From the NCBI RefSeq assembly GCF_016495725.1, contig NZ_CP054705.1:3906001-3970000 (forward strand): a DNA stretch of 64,000 nt, written 5' to 3'. This DNA comes from Salicibibacter cibarius (GTDB taxonomy: Bacteria; Bacillota; Bacilli; Bacillales; Marinococcaceae). This document shows positions 44,881-52,977 of the stretch, in pieces. The notes under the pieces are model-generated. The model was not told where the DNA came from, searched no databases, and saw only the letters and a list, made by a program, of their open reading frames with translations. Both the position numbers and the translations under genes were made by a program. The first letter of the stretch is position 1. Every line of letters begins with the position of its first letter.

Positions 44881-45358
44881 CAGCATTCACTCCTTTCCTT
44901 AAGTATAACTCAATGAGTTGGATGCAAGCAAAGGGGTCAAATACCATGGCGGGTTCCGGTGCATAATGAAGTTCACCACCAAAAGCCTTGTAGTTATCAA
45001 GGACTTGCGGTGTGGTTTTGGTTTCAACTAAAATAAAAGGTTCATCTTCAATAGAGGTACATTGATGGGCCACATAAGCAAGAAGCGGACCTGTGATAAG
45101 AAGTAAATTGTCGGGATTTTTATAATCCCTTTTTTCTAATGCTTTCACTCGAAAGAAGCCTTTTTCTTGACGGTATGCGATTAACGCTTGGGTATCAGTG
45201 TTCCCACGAACCGTTAATTTATAAATCAAATATTCACCGTCTTTGATGAGCTGATGCCAATCAAAGAAGGCGCCAGGGAAAACATCAAGGCGAGAAGCCG
45301 GTTGAACAGATCCTTTGTAGATTTCGCCACTTGTTTTTGTCGGAATAATAACGTTCAT
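44873..45358 (-). CDS. GNAT-like protein coupled to the small partner gene
   Basis: A 161-residue soluble protein. It contains L-D-V-F-P-G-A-F-F-D-W-H, then V-R-G-N-T-D-T-Q-A-L-I-A-Y-R, L-L-I-T-G-P-L-L-A-Y-V-A and a final I-E-L-Y-L-R-K-G. Strand-helix order and the L-I-T-G-P-L-L turn suggest an acetyltransferase-like fold, but the canonical acetyl-CoA loop is not clear, so the assignment is tentative. A second copy survives only as a tail at 48711-48786, again followed by the small partner gene. Confidence 0.55.
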   Translation of the reverse strand: MNVIIPTKTSGEIYKGSVQPASRLDVFPGAFFDWHQLIKDGEYLIYKLTVRGNTDTQALIAYRQEKGFFRVKALEKRDYKNPDNLLLITGPLLAYVAHQCTSIEDEPFILVETKTTPQVLDNYKAFGGELHYAPEPAMVFDPFACIQLIELYLRKGVNADD

Positions 45359-45592
45359 GAGAGTGCTCCTTATCGGTATATACGATCTACATTACCAAAT
45401 ATGTTGTCGCGAGAGAAGGGTATAATCGGACATTTTTATCTGTTTGCCACTTGTGCTTACAAGGATGCTCGCCATTTTAATGACGAGAGGAATTATACAG
45501 TTAGTTTTCCATAGTTTAATTTTCCAGTACCCCCCGTTGCAGAAAAAAGAACCGGTACGCGCGTGGCGCATCGATGCTATGCGCGCATGAAA

Positions 45593-45621
45593 AAAGCCCC
45601 CGGTTATTCTGAGGGCTTTGA
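45593..45621 (-). terminator. Terminator overlapping the end of the small partner gene
   Basis: On the minus strand AAAGCCC and GGGGGCTTT pair and are followed by TTT. The left arm encodes the last codons (K-P-S-E-stop) of the gene at 45604, so coding and termination signal overlap. A near-copy is at 48449-48478. Confidence 0.75.
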
Positions 45622-45825
45622 ACGCTCTTCTTTATACTTTCGAACAAGTTCGCGTGTGATTGCTTTTTCTTTCTCGGTGTCTTTGCCGCGACCGTCGGCG
45701 TAGACGCCACCAAAATGATCATCAATGTACTGCTCATGAGGGTCAACAGGCGTCATGGTCTGATTGAATCCAGGTTTCTTTTTCGGATCGATATTAGGGT
45801 GATGCTCGCGGTTTATCGTGATCAC
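45604..45825 (-). CDS. Small protein of the Y-I-D/G-V-Y family
   Basis: A 73-residue charged protein with H-E-Q-Y-I-D-D-H-F-G-G-V-Y-A-D-G-R (about residues 30-46) and a basic-acidic tail (R-K-Y-K-E-E-R-S-K). It starts at GTG 45825, which overlaps the TGA of a 28-codon upstream remnant (GTGA) with GAAGGAG just before. The remnant ends F-R-E-G-A, like the L-R-E-G-A end of the GNAT-like tail at 48711. Role inferred as in its relatives. Confidence 0.6.
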   Translation of the reverse strand: MITINREHHPNIDPKKKPGFNQTMTPVDPHEQYIDDHFGGVYADGRGKDTEKEKAITRELVRKYKEERSKPSE

Positions 45826-45908
45826 GCTCCTTCACGGAATAAATCCTTGTCTATGGGAAAAACAACCCCTGGATTTGAAACAGACAGCAAGCAATTAAAC
45901 AATGTCAT
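45822..45908 (-). pseudogene. Remnant of the gene once preceding the small partner gene
   Basis: A 28-codon frame reads S-N-P-G-V-V-F-P-I-D-K-D-L-F-R-E-G-A before its TGA, which overlaps the next start. Too short to name. The position corresponds to that of the GNAT-like gene at 44873. Confidence 0.4.
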
Positions 45909-46016
45909 CGACGCACCCTATATGCCCGACATAAGGTGCGACTTTGACGTAAGGGTAGGAGATAGATTTATAATAGATGCTTATTTAGCCCGTGCATCTC
46001 AACGGGCGTGATTGTT

Positions 46017-46090
46017 TGGCAGAGGTCGCGGGAATCGAACCCGCATCGGAGGGTTTGGAGCCCTCTGTTTTACCGTTAAACGATACCTCT
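46017..46090 (-). tRNA. tRNA-Trp (anticodon CCA)
   Basis: On the minus strand the sequence folds as a cloverleaf: acceptor AGAGGTA, anticodon arm GAGGG-CTCCAAA-CCCTC, T arm GCGGG-TTCGATT-CCCGC, discriminator G and encoded CCA. The loop CTCCAAA gives anticodon CCA, which reads UGG. It closely resembles Bacillus tRNA-Trp. The last acceptor pair (A7 with G66) is a mismatch, which is unusual but may be tolerated. Solitary. Confidence 0.9.
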
Positions 46091-46380
46091 ATGTTGAATA
46101 TAACATTATTTTCCAATTTTTTCAATTGATTTTGCCATACAAGAAGCACGACGTGGTGCTATCGGTATGCGGTATACTTATGAAAGCGCTTTAATTATGT
46201 ACCTTTTTGAAGGCTTTTGACCAGGAACATCGAGGGACAAGCGAGTACAAAAAAGGAACAAACGCTTAATTTTGCATACATAAAAGTAAAATGATACGTT
46301 AAAATCTTTTATACATTTGCTTCTGTGTGTACGCACTCACGTTTGTATACCGCCTTACATCGTTGAATTTGGGGTCTCAT

Positions 46381-46501
46381 GTTCCTTCAAACCCCCGAAA
46401 TGTTCCTCTTTGTTCCTCCATGTTCCTCTTTTTTTACGCCAAATTGGAACATAATATTGTTGATTTAACAGTATTTACAAAAGCTGTGTTCCTTTGTTCC
46501 T
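46381..46501. repeat. Cluster of six GTTCCT motifs
   Basis: GTTCCT(C/T) occurs at 46381, 46402, 46412, 46422, 46488 and 46496, all in one orientation, several 10 bases apart (one helical turn). The region is gene-free and just outside an IS insertion. It may be an iteron-like binding array or a remnant of a replication origin. Confidence 0.55.
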
Positions 46502-46510
46502 CTTTTATAT

Positions 46511-48107
46511 AAATAACTCAACTTTCGGACATGACTAACACACGTAAACCTCTGATATAAAGGGATTTAAGGTTGTTTACTTTTAAGAAAGTAACGGTTT
46601 TCGCAAAAAATCCGGTAGATGATCAAACAAGCGATCCAGAAACGGTTGAATTTGCTCGTCGGTGAGCAAGTGTTCTTCCGCGAGCATCGACCCTAACACG
46701 TCAAGGATCATCAAGAGTGCTTCAGAAAATCGAAGATCTTCGACCTCATCACAGCACATGAAAAACAGTTGCCCAATCGTGCGAGGATCTTCTCCCTCTC
46801 GCGAGCTCACAGCGAGCATCATGTAGCGGAGGAAAACGATCGACGTATGCGCTGTCAGCGCATCATAACTGCGGCACTGAAATTCCTTGGCCAATCGCAA
46901 GTGAGATTTGGTCACTTTGAAAAAGCATTCAATGGCCCAGCGTTTGCCATAAATGCGGGCAGCATCTTCTTCCGTATGATCCAGGTTCGTCGTCAGGATG
47001 GCTAACCACTTTTTCGAACGGTCGCGATCACGAACAAAGATGATGCGAGCTTGAACCTCTCGACCATCTTCATCCGACCCCAGCCCTACAAGGATCGAAG
47101 CAAGGATTTTCGCTCGCCCCCGTTTCTTGCGCACTTTTTGGTAAAGCTGGTTCACTGTATAGGATTCCCCTTCATAGGTGTAGTGAATCTTGGATGATCG
47201 TTTGATCATACACACAACATCCAGGGGATACTGGGTGACCACTCGTTTGATGATTGAAGGGTATGCAAACCAACTATCGAAAAGGAGTGTTTTAGCGCCA
47301 AGCTTCACAGGGTTGATGTCATCCAGCAAAGTGAACAACGTTTCCGTTCCTTTTTGTAGCGCTTCTTGTCGGCGGCGATAACCCACCGTTCGTTTGTCGA
47401 TGTTCGGATTTACCTCCTGGAAACGGTTTTTTACATTTCTCGAACTGAGTAGTGAAAAGGCCAGAGGCAGAAATGTTGTGCCATCTGACCAGCCGAGCGT
47501 GAGCATCCGAAAGCCTTTAAAGTAGGCGCCTGTGGTATGATCTTTAACACGCGCGAGAAGTTCGACAGCTTTACTTCGATTACGGTCATAGCTCGAGTCA
47601 TCGACGATTAACACACCATCGCGATTGGTTAACGGTCGGAGGTAGGTCTCAATGAGATGAGCGCTAACCAAGACGAGAAATTTCCGCCAGTTGTACGTTG
47701 AGCGTTTCATCAAATCGTACACCGCATCCTTTTCCGGTGCATCAGGGAGACGGTCGGATTCAAGCGTCCGGTAAAGATTTTTCCCTTGAAGAACGAGAGA
47801 AAAGATAAATTGCACAAGCACGAGCGCAGTTAACCCTTTTTCTTTATGAATATTGGATTGATGCAAAAACGTACCAACTTTGGCCTGTTTGAAAAAGCGC
47901 ATCACCCGAGATTGTTGTTGGTTATTTTGATAGGAATCTGGTACCATGGAAGCCACAGAAAACATCCTTTCTTTGGTTTTGGTGGTTGTACCTTTATTTT
48001 ACCAAAGAACAGGGTGTTTTTTGCTTTTTTCGGATAAAAAATCTGCTGAAAATCCTGATTTCACAAGGGTTTACCTGTGATTTTTAGCTCCGAAAGTTGA
48101 GTAAATA
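46511..48107 (-). mobile_element. IS4-type insertion sequence of a second kind
   Basis: The element spans 46516-48102 (1587 bp) with perfect 14-bp inverted ends (ACTCAACTTTCGGA / TCCGAAAGTTGAGT) and a 5-bp duplication AAATA at 46511-46515 and 48103-48107. It carries one transposase gene and is complete. Confidence 0.9.
46583..47965 (-). CDS. IS4-family transposase (460 residues)
   Basis: A DDE transposase with catalytic Asp in V-L-I-V-D-D-S-S-Y-D-R (about residue 122), Asp in L-L-F-D-S-W-F-A (about 233), and Glu in R-W-A-I-E-C-F-F-K (about 340). Length and the insertion between the second Asp and the Glu fit the IS4 superfamily. Unrelated at close range to the 373-residue transposase in this window. 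Confidence 0.95.
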   Translation of the reverse strand: MFSVASMVPDSYQNNQQQSRVMRFFKQAKVGTFLHQSNIHKEKGLTALVLVQFIFSLVLQGKNLYRTLESDRLPDAPEKDAVYDLMKRSTYNWRKFLVLVSAHLIETYLRPLTNRDGVLIVDDSSYDRNRSKAVELLARVKDHTTGAYFKGFRMLTLGWSDGTTFLPLAFSLLSSRNVKNRFQEVNPNIDKRTVGYRRRQEALQKGTETLFTLLDDINPVKLGAKTLLFDSWFAYPSIIKRVVTQYPLDVVCMIKRSSKIHYTYEGESYTVNQLYQKVRKKRGRAKILASILVGLGSDEDGREVQARIIFVRDRDRSKKWLAILTTNLDHTEEDAARIYGKRWAIECFFKVTKSHLRLAKEFQCRSYDALTAHTSIVFLRYMMLAVSSREGEDPRTIGQLFFMCCDEVEDLRFSEALLMILDVLGSMLAEEHLLTDEQIQPFLDRLFDHLPDFLRKPLLS

Positions 48108-48448
48108 AATTGGACATGTATAACGCATATATACGCGTACGCACACGCATGCGCGCACACGTAAAAAGTTTCTTTGAAAATCAGAGGAGCAATGGGTCAC
48201 ATCATACGCTTTCTCCCTAATCCAGCCCTCATAACACTTCGAGCTGCCAGCTATTCGGACTTCCTGTTTTCTTGCACAGTCATCCCGCTCTCGTGCCAAC
48301 ATGGGATTCAGCTCTGTTCAGGGATTTGCCTTCAGATCCTCCGCACGATACCTCACGGTCATCGCACTATCTGTTAGCTAATGCTTACCGGCTGTTCGGC
48401 TGCATTCGGGTCTTGCACCCTATAGCGGTATGTGCTGCCACTCACGAA
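48108..48448. other. Intergenic region with an alternating purine-pyrimidine tract
   Basis: At 48120-48165 the sequence alternates (ACGCATATATACGCGTACGC and on), a composition prone to left-handed DNA. 48180-48430 shows no credible gene. Confidence 0.45.
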
Positions 48449-48512
48449 AAAAACCCCCGGTTATTCCAAGGGCTTTGCGCGTTCTTCTTTATACTTTCGA
48501 ACAAGCTTGCTG
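48449..48512 (-). pseudogene. Tail of a second small partner gene with its terminator
   Basis: The minus strand reads L-V-R-K-Y-K-E-E-R-A-K-P-L-E before a stop, almost the same as the end of the gene at 45604, and the same overlapping hairpin terminator follows (CAAAGCCC...GGGGGTTTTTTT). The rest of the gene is missing. Confidence 0.65.
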
Positions 48513-48517
48513 TACGT

Positions 48518-48718
48518 CTATTTATTCTTTTCTTCCATTTCTTTTGCATGCTCCATGGCTTTTTTCCGCAATTCCGGTGTGGACTCTGGGTTAGGCTGAG
48601 CATAAACCCCTTTGAGTTCCCGGTCAATATATTCAGTTTGATCGTTTTTCTCCATCTCCATACGTTGGCGTCTGCGCTCTTCTTCTGACATGTTGCGAAA
48701 TGCTTTCGCTTTAATCAT
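48518..48718 (-). CDS. Small protein of the Y-I-D/G-V-Y family
   Basis: A 66-residue charged protein: M-I-K-A-K-A-F-R-N-M-S-E-E-E-R, then E-Y-I-D-R-E-L-K-G-V-Y-A-Q-P-N-P (about residues 29-44) and L-R-K-K-A-M-E-H-A-K-E. ATG 48718 is 9 bases after GAAGGAG and overlaps the stop of a GNAT-like tail upstream, as in the complete pair at 44587-45358. A shortened copy follows the Fic gene at 32326. Confidence 0.65.
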   Translation of the reverse strand: MIKAKAFRNMSEEERRRQRMEMEKNDQTEYIDRELKGVYAQPNPESTPELRKKAMEHAKEMEEKNK

Positions 48719-48786
48719 CGGCATCCGCTCCTTCTCTTAAGTATAACCCAATAAGTCGCTCACAAGCCAGCCCCGGTAGTTGTCAA
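48711..48786 (-). pseudogene. C-terminal tail of a GNAT-like gene
   Basis: The frame L-A-C-E-R-L-I-G-L-Y-L-R-E-G-A-D-A-D-D matches the end of the protein at 44873-45358 (I-Q-L-I-E-L-Y-L-R-K-G) and keeps the overlap with the downstream small gene. The upstream part of the gene is deleted. Confidence 0.7.
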
Positions 48787-48942
48787 AAAAAGAACTGACC
48801 GCCGAGAAAGGTGACCGGTTTTAAGAGCTATTTGTTTTTATGATCGTCGGAATTATTATCACGGTGCTTTCGATATTGACGGACGGCTTCTCTTGTTTCT
48901 TTGATCGTCTGGTCTATATCTGTGTCCGGTGTGTAGACATAA

Positions 48943-50221
48943 ACCCCATCACAGGCGCGTTGATTAGCCAAAATTATCCAAGCAAATGACTTAAAAAAAT
49001 GAAGGCATCACTATTACCATAAAGGTAAACCCACCAAAGGAGCGATGCCTTCATGGGACAATCTAACACACTTTTAAAGGTTTTTAAATCCTTCGTGTCG
49101 ATGGAAGAAATCGAGAACATTCTTCGTTCACATGATTACCAAGAAGTCGGGCGAAAATGGCTGGGAACCGATCAAATTTTCTTTTGGCTATTGGCGTCAA
49201 GTGAACAATGGCAAAATTACCGTGAAAGCGAGAACAAACTCAAAATTGATCCGAGCCTCAAAGCCGTTGATCACACGACGTTATCGACAAAAGCTAGCAT
49301 CCTTCCTTATGAAGCCGTCAAAGAGATACTGGAGCTTTTAGGTTCCCGTTTCAATCGGGAAACTCGTCGTTCCATGGACTTGCCGGTTTCGTTGGCAGCG
49401 CTGGATTCAACGACGATGACCGTAGGCGAAAACCGGCTCCCATGGGCGCCTTATCACGGGAAACGTAACGGCGTTAAAATGCATACATTTTTCCGTGTGG
49501 ATACGCTGCTTCCGATCCAAGTGGAGGCTTCCAAAGGATTGACGCATGATGCGGCTGTTGCTCATTCATTTTCGCACCAATTGATCACATCTGTTCGAGA
49601 CCGCGCCTATGCCACCATCCGTGATTTCGATAACCTTGAAGACGAGGACAAAGGCTTTGTGATCCGCTTGAAAACGTCCATCTATACCGAAGAGCGGGAG
49701 CCTATCCCACGTGTAACGTCTGAACATTCCAGAGTTTTCGATGATTATTCAGCGAAAATAGGGAAAGGGAAGAAGCAGTCCAATCACCGGTTTCGTATCG
49801 TTTGTTTTTATGATGATGAAGGGAATACCCTTCGGGTGGCCACAAACCTCAGCACCCTTTTTGCCGAAGATATCGCCGATCTCTATAAGGCACGCTGGCA
49901 GATCGAGCTTTTTCACCGCTTTCTCAAACAACACTTGAATCTGAATCACTTCTTTGGAACGACGCCGAATGCGGTCTATGGGCAATTATTTTGCGCCATC
50001 ATGGTTTATATGGTCCTGCGATTTTTATACAACCAGCTGGCACCTGTATGGCGGATGACCCGGCGTACGTTCATTCAATTTGCACGGGAATTGATCCTTG
50101 GTACATCACCATTGGAAGTCAAAGACACCTTAGCTCAATTTCTAGATGACAGGAAGAACATAACACCTACGTAAGTAATTGTATGGAATTTAATGGTAAA
50201 TCAACGCGCCTGACCCCATCA
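48943..50221 (+). mobile_element. IS4-type insertion sequence, copy 2
   Basis: The element spans 48952-50212 with ends CAGGCGCGTTGATT and flanking 9-bp duplications ACCCCATCA (48943-48951 and 50213-50221). It is inverted relative to copy 1, so the 5-kb between them, including the tRNA and the GNAT-like pair, could be inverted by recombination or moved as a composite transposon. Confidence 0.95.
49053..50174 (+). CDS. IS4-family transposase
   Basis: 373 residues, with the same catalytic motifs as the copy at 42706-43827 (A-A-L-D-S-T-T-M; A-R-W-Q-I-E-L-F-H). One residue differs near the C-terminus (N-I-T-P-T here). The start lies in the conserved left end of the element. Confidence 0.95.
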   Translation: MGQSNTLLKVFKSFVSMEEIENILRSHDYQEVGRKWLGTDQIFFWLLASSEQWQNYRESENKLKIDPSLKAVDHTTLSTKASILPYEAVKEILELLGSRFNRETRRSMDLPVSLAALDSTTMTVGENRLPWAPYHGKRNGVKMHTFFRVDTLLPIQVEASKGLTHDAAVAHSFSHQLITSVRDRAYATIRDFDNLEDEDKGFVIRLKTSIYTEEREPIPRVTSEHSRVFDDYSAKIGKGKKQSNHRFRIVCFYDDEGNTLRVATNLSTLFAEDIADLYKARWQIELFHRFLKQHLNLNHFFGTTPNAVYGQLFCAIMVYMVLRFLYNQLAPVWRMTRRTFIQFARELILGTSPLEVKDTLAQFLDDRKNITPT

Positions 50222-50374
50222 TAATATTCATCAATATAATCTTCCCATTCACCTGTCGTCCTATTCACGCTTATCCTTAGAGACTCTCTTCTTTTGCTTC
50301 TCAGACATGGATATCAGTCTCCTTTCATAGATTTACGTGGAGAGGTTCACTGCCCATGAATGTGAAGGAAGCAT

Positions 50375-50950
50375 TCACCTATACAATTTTTCAATATCCA
50401 CCTCAAAGCCTGCCAACATCTCGGACTGAACCATGCCTTTGTCTTTCGCAATAGCTTGCTGCTGGTATTGCATCGAATCATCAAGGACATAAACTTGAAT
50501 TGTATTTAAAAGAGGATTAATAATCCAATATTCTTTGACGCCGTACTGCATATACAGATTCAGCTTAAAAACTAAATCATGTGACTGATTAGAAGGGCTG
50601 AGGATTTCGAAGACAACAGTCGGAGCACCAACGTACTTAGCTTCATGGAGACCGGTTTTATCACAGATCACAGATAAATCGGGTATGACGATTTTTTTGA
50701 GTTTTTCAAGGTCTTTATCCTCTTCGTTTTTAAGTTCGATGTCAAAAGGTGCAGGGAAAACTTCACAATTCGAGCCGTCTAAATGCTGAAAAAGCTGTGC
50801 GTGCAGCCTTGAAGAGATTCTTTGGTGTTTGGTTGATGGCGAGGGGGACATGTAAATAACGCCGTCAATGTATTCGAGCAGTTGATCTGTGTTTTCTCGG
50901 CGTTGATAAAATTCTTCCAGGGTTACAGTCTCTTTTTCGGGAATGCTCAT
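50375..50950 (-). CDS. Uma2-family (DUF820) endonuclease-like protein
   Basis: A 191-residue protein of the restriction-endonuclease-like fold. Motifs: L-E-Y-I-D-G-V-I-Y-M-S-P-S-P-S near residue 30, V-I-P-D-L-S-V-I-C (catalytic Asp, about 92), E-I-L-S-P-S-N (catalytic Glu, about 117) and K-L-N-L-Y-M-Q-Y-G-V-K-E-Y-W (Lys, about 131). Uma2 genes are abundant in cyanobacteria and scattered in Firmicutes; their natural role is unclear. Short inverted sequences GTGGAGAGGTTCAC (50338) and GTGAACCTCTCCAC (51232) flank it, so it may have moved as a cassette. Confidence 0.85.
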   Translation of the reverse strand: MSIPEKETVTLEEFYQRRENTDQLLEYIDGVIYMSPSPSTKHQRISSRLHAQLFQHLDGSNCEVFPAPFDIELKNEEDKDLEKLKKIVIPDLSVICDKTGLHEAKYVGAPTVVFEILSPSNQSHDLVFKLNLYMQYGVKEYWIINPLLNTIQVYVLDDSMQYQQQAIAKDKGMVQSEMLAGFEVDIEKLYR

Positions 50951-51071
50951 GTTTTAACACCTTCCCTGTTTAATTAATGCTTTGTTTGTATTATAACATT
51001 GTTTTAACAACAATTTTTGTAAATCGGTCGGCGAAATCCATGTTTCTTACTCCTGCTTCGGGTGTATAGCA

Positions 51072-51091
51072 TTGTAGCACTTATGCTACAA
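51072..51091. promoter_or_regulatory. Perfect dyad upstream of the Uma2 gene
   Basis: TTGTAGCA and TGCTACAA are separated by 4 bases, in the upstream gap of the Uma2 gene (start 50950), near AT-rich promoter-like DNA. It has operator geometry; the binding protein is unknown. Confidence 0.45.
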
Positions 51092-51123
51092 AAAACAATG
51101 AGTGGTCATGGTTGCCAAAAAAG

Positions 51124-51240
51124 AACCGATCGCCGATAAAGGCGACCGGTTTTAAGGGTTATTCGTTTTTATGATAGTCGGATTCATATAATGGCGGTGT
51201 TTGCGGAAATGACGAACGGCTTCTCTTGCCTCGTGAACCT
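51124..51240 (-). pseudogene. C-terminal remnant of a small partner gene with terminator
   Basis: The minus strand reads A-R-E-A-V-R-H-F-R-K-H-R, then loses frame by one base before the expected tail S-D-Y-H-K-N-E. A hairpin (ACCGGTCGCC...GGCGATCGGT then TTTTTT) follows at about 51122-51153, as it does behind the related gene at 48828. Only this end remains. Confidence 0.6.
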
Positions 51241-51286
51241 CTCCACCTAAATCAAAGATTTTGATGGAGCATCCCCTGTCTTAAAT
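51232..51286. repeat. Hairpin-bearing repeat, second copy at 54864-54917
   Basis: GTGAACCTCTCCACC then AAATCAAAGATTT and GATGGAGCATCCC; the copy at 54864-54917 has the same layout with a few changes. The inner part folds as a hairpin (AAATC/GATTT). Such ends resemble those of IS200/IS605-type elements, but no tnpA or tnpB lies between them. Confidence 0.5.
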
Positions 51287-51676
51287 ACAGCTCAATATCT
51301 CGCATTGTCATTCCCTTCGGGAAGTTTTGCGCCAGATTTAGGCTAATGAATGAAGACAAGTTCCAGAATGTTCTTATTCGCAGCATAGAAACTTTTGTCT
51401 ACAATGCGAACCTTATTATTTCTAACAAGGGTTTTAACACCGAATATTTTACATGTCGAACGCTTTTTCGACACAACCCATATATCCAATTATCAATGAA
51501 CGAATATAAAGGCCGTACCTCTTCATTGGGCGGTGCTTTATATGATAGATACATTATATCAAACATTTGTTCCTAATCCTAGTCCTTTTAGAAATCTTTT
51601 TTATTACGAATAAGAAATAAAAAGAGCGCCTAACCCCCGCTAAATCGTAGATTTTGAAGGGGAATGCGGCGCTAGA
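51287..51676. other. Gene-poor segment with a long hairpin
   Basis: No credible gene in 51287-51620. At 51624-51673 arms AGCGCC and GGCGCT enclose a second pairing (CCCCC...GGGG, AAATC/GATTT). It directly precedes a truncated gene, so it may be an element end or an insertion scar. Confidence 0.45.
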
Positions 51677-51960
51677 AGTATTCAAACCCTTTTGGGGGTA
51701 TTCTTGTTAGTTTGGAAGCACGTGACGGTTTCGATCCAGAGCCCATTGCCAACATTCAAGTGCAACGACAAACGAGTACCGGTGGCATCTACGAGACCGT
51801 TGCTACGCTGGATGGTCAGCAAACAGACCTTCATGAAACATTCGAGGGGGTTACGAGTTCCAATAATCTTGTACGAGTTGTCTATAATGCGAATAGAGAC
51901 CAAGAGGTAGAACCATTCTACTCGTCTTCGTTTACGCATACGTGGCCTTCCAGTGATTAA
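51677..51960 (+). pseudogene. C-terminal fragment of a beta-rich, probably secreted protein
   Basis: A frame without a start reads N-P-F-G-G-I-L-V-S-L-E-A-R-D, later I-Y-E-T-V-A-T-L-D-G-Q-Q, and ends F-T-H-T-W-P-S-S-D. It looks like the last immunoglobulin-like domain of a surface or structural protein. The hairpin at 51624-51673 cuts it off. The terminator-like hairpin AGGCAACC...GGGTTGCCT follows at 51966-51990. Confidence 0.5.
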
Positions 51961-52085
51961 ATAATAAGGCAACCTATTTTTGGGTTGCCTATTACATATA
52001 CGAAAATGCTTATCATAATAGGTTGTTGCTGGCGTAATAGTTTTGTAAAATAGGGGCTGTAAACGAATTAAAAAGGGTAGATAAA

Positions 52086-52898
52086 ATGCTTAAACATATG
52101 TTTTATTTAGGGGTCGTTCCGTTTTTGGCTCTGACCGGTTGTTCAAATGCAGAAGAAGAAGTGGCAGAAGCAAAGAAAGCAGATGATTATTCGCATATAT
52201 GGGAAGATGATGAACGCCACCTTGAAAGTTTAGACACGCAGCTGAGCGACGAGGATTATGAAACCATAGAGGAATTGTTCCATAATTTTGAACTCCCCGA
52301 AGAAGGGCAGTTAACGACGGAAGAAGCGCATGACCACTTCCCGGATGTAGAGAATCAACCGGATGATTATTTCTTTTCCGATGGGGATATCATTTATGAA
52401 AATTACTATGTGTTTGACGCGGATACGCAAAAACTAAATTCTTTGATTTCGAACCCGGATCCAGACTCTCTTAGTGGTACAATGCCTTATGATACGCAAT
52501 CATTGGGCGTATTTATGACATCTGTCGAACAGACGAATCAGCAAGTGCGTACCCCTACTGGCGAAACGATTGAGGGTACGTTGCCTGATTTGACAGACGA
52601 AGACCATGAAGCACTAAGTGATGACGATTACCAGGTATTATCCAAAGAGGATATGCAAACCGAAGACGTCAAAGGATGGCTGGCTATGCAACTGTTCATT
52701 GATCTTGTAGACGGAAATCTCGAACAGATGCAACCGCATATTAAAGACTATGAAGAATTGTACACATGGGCAGAGGAAACAAGGCAACATGCTCAAGTGG
52801 CGGACAGGCACGGATACAATAATTATGAAGCCGCCTATGACCATATTCAAAAAGCTACCGAAAACCTGGAAAAGATGAACGAGGTTATTCCAGATTAG
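52086..52898 (+). CDS. Acidic lipoprotein, 270 residues
   Basis: Lipobox A-L-T-G-C (Cys about residue 19) behind a normal signal sequence. The mature protein is acidic and mostly helical, with D-E-D-Y-E-T-I-E-E-L-F-H and a C-terminal helical stretch with W-A-E-E-T-R-Q-H-A. No family recognised. It is a free-standing unit with its own terminator. Confidence 0.7.
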   Translation: MLKHMFYLGVVPFLALTGCSNAEEEVAEAKKADDYSHIWEDDERHLESLDTQLSDEDYETIEELFHNFELPEEGQLTTEEAHDHFPDVENQPDDYFFSDGDIIYENYYVFDADTQKLNSLISNPDPDSLSGTMPYDTQSLGVFMTSVEQTNQQVRTPTGETIEGTLPDLTDEDHEALSDDDYQVLSKEDMQTEDVKGWLAMQLFIDLVDGNLEQMQPHIKDYEELYTWAEETRQHAQVADRHGYNNYEAAYDHIQKATENLEKMNEVIPD

Positions 52899-52946
52899 GT
52901 GATATTGGGTGTGTGAGAGGATTCGAATAATAAACGCAACGTTTTC

Positions 52947-52977
52947 AAGCAATCACCTATGTGATTGCTTTTTTTGA
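52947..52977 (+). terminator. Intrinsic terminator of the lipoprotein gene
   Basis: AAGCAATCAC and GTGATTGCTT form a perfect 10-bp stem with a CTAT loop followed by TTTTT. Clear rho-independent terminator 48 bases after the stop. Confidence 0.9.

Larger units (their letters stand above)
48828..50308 (-). pseudogene. Small partner gene split by the IS4-type element
   Basis: The 5' half (50308-50213) starts M-S-E-K-Q-K-K-R-V-S-K-D behind GGAGACTG, shifts frame at GAATAGG, and continues E-W-E-D-Y-I-D-E-Y-Y-D-G-V up to the insertion. The 3' half (48951-48828) gives Y-V-Y-T-P-D-T-D-I-D-Q-T and R-E-A-V-R-Q-Y-R-K-H-R-D. Rejoining across one copy of the 9-bp duplication restores D-G-V-Y-V-Y-T-P, the family core. 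The hairpin at 48790-48822 would be its terminator. Confidence 0.75.

Noticed and set aside
44873-45358. Naming the protein a proven acetyltransferase toxin of the TacT type
   Set aside because: The acetyl-CoA binding motif is not clear, and the partner is not a ribbon-helix-helix antitoxin, so only 'GNAT-like' is kept.
51346-51576. 76-codon open frame on the plus strand
   Set aside because: No ribosome binding site, no recognisable domain, and it lies among element ends.
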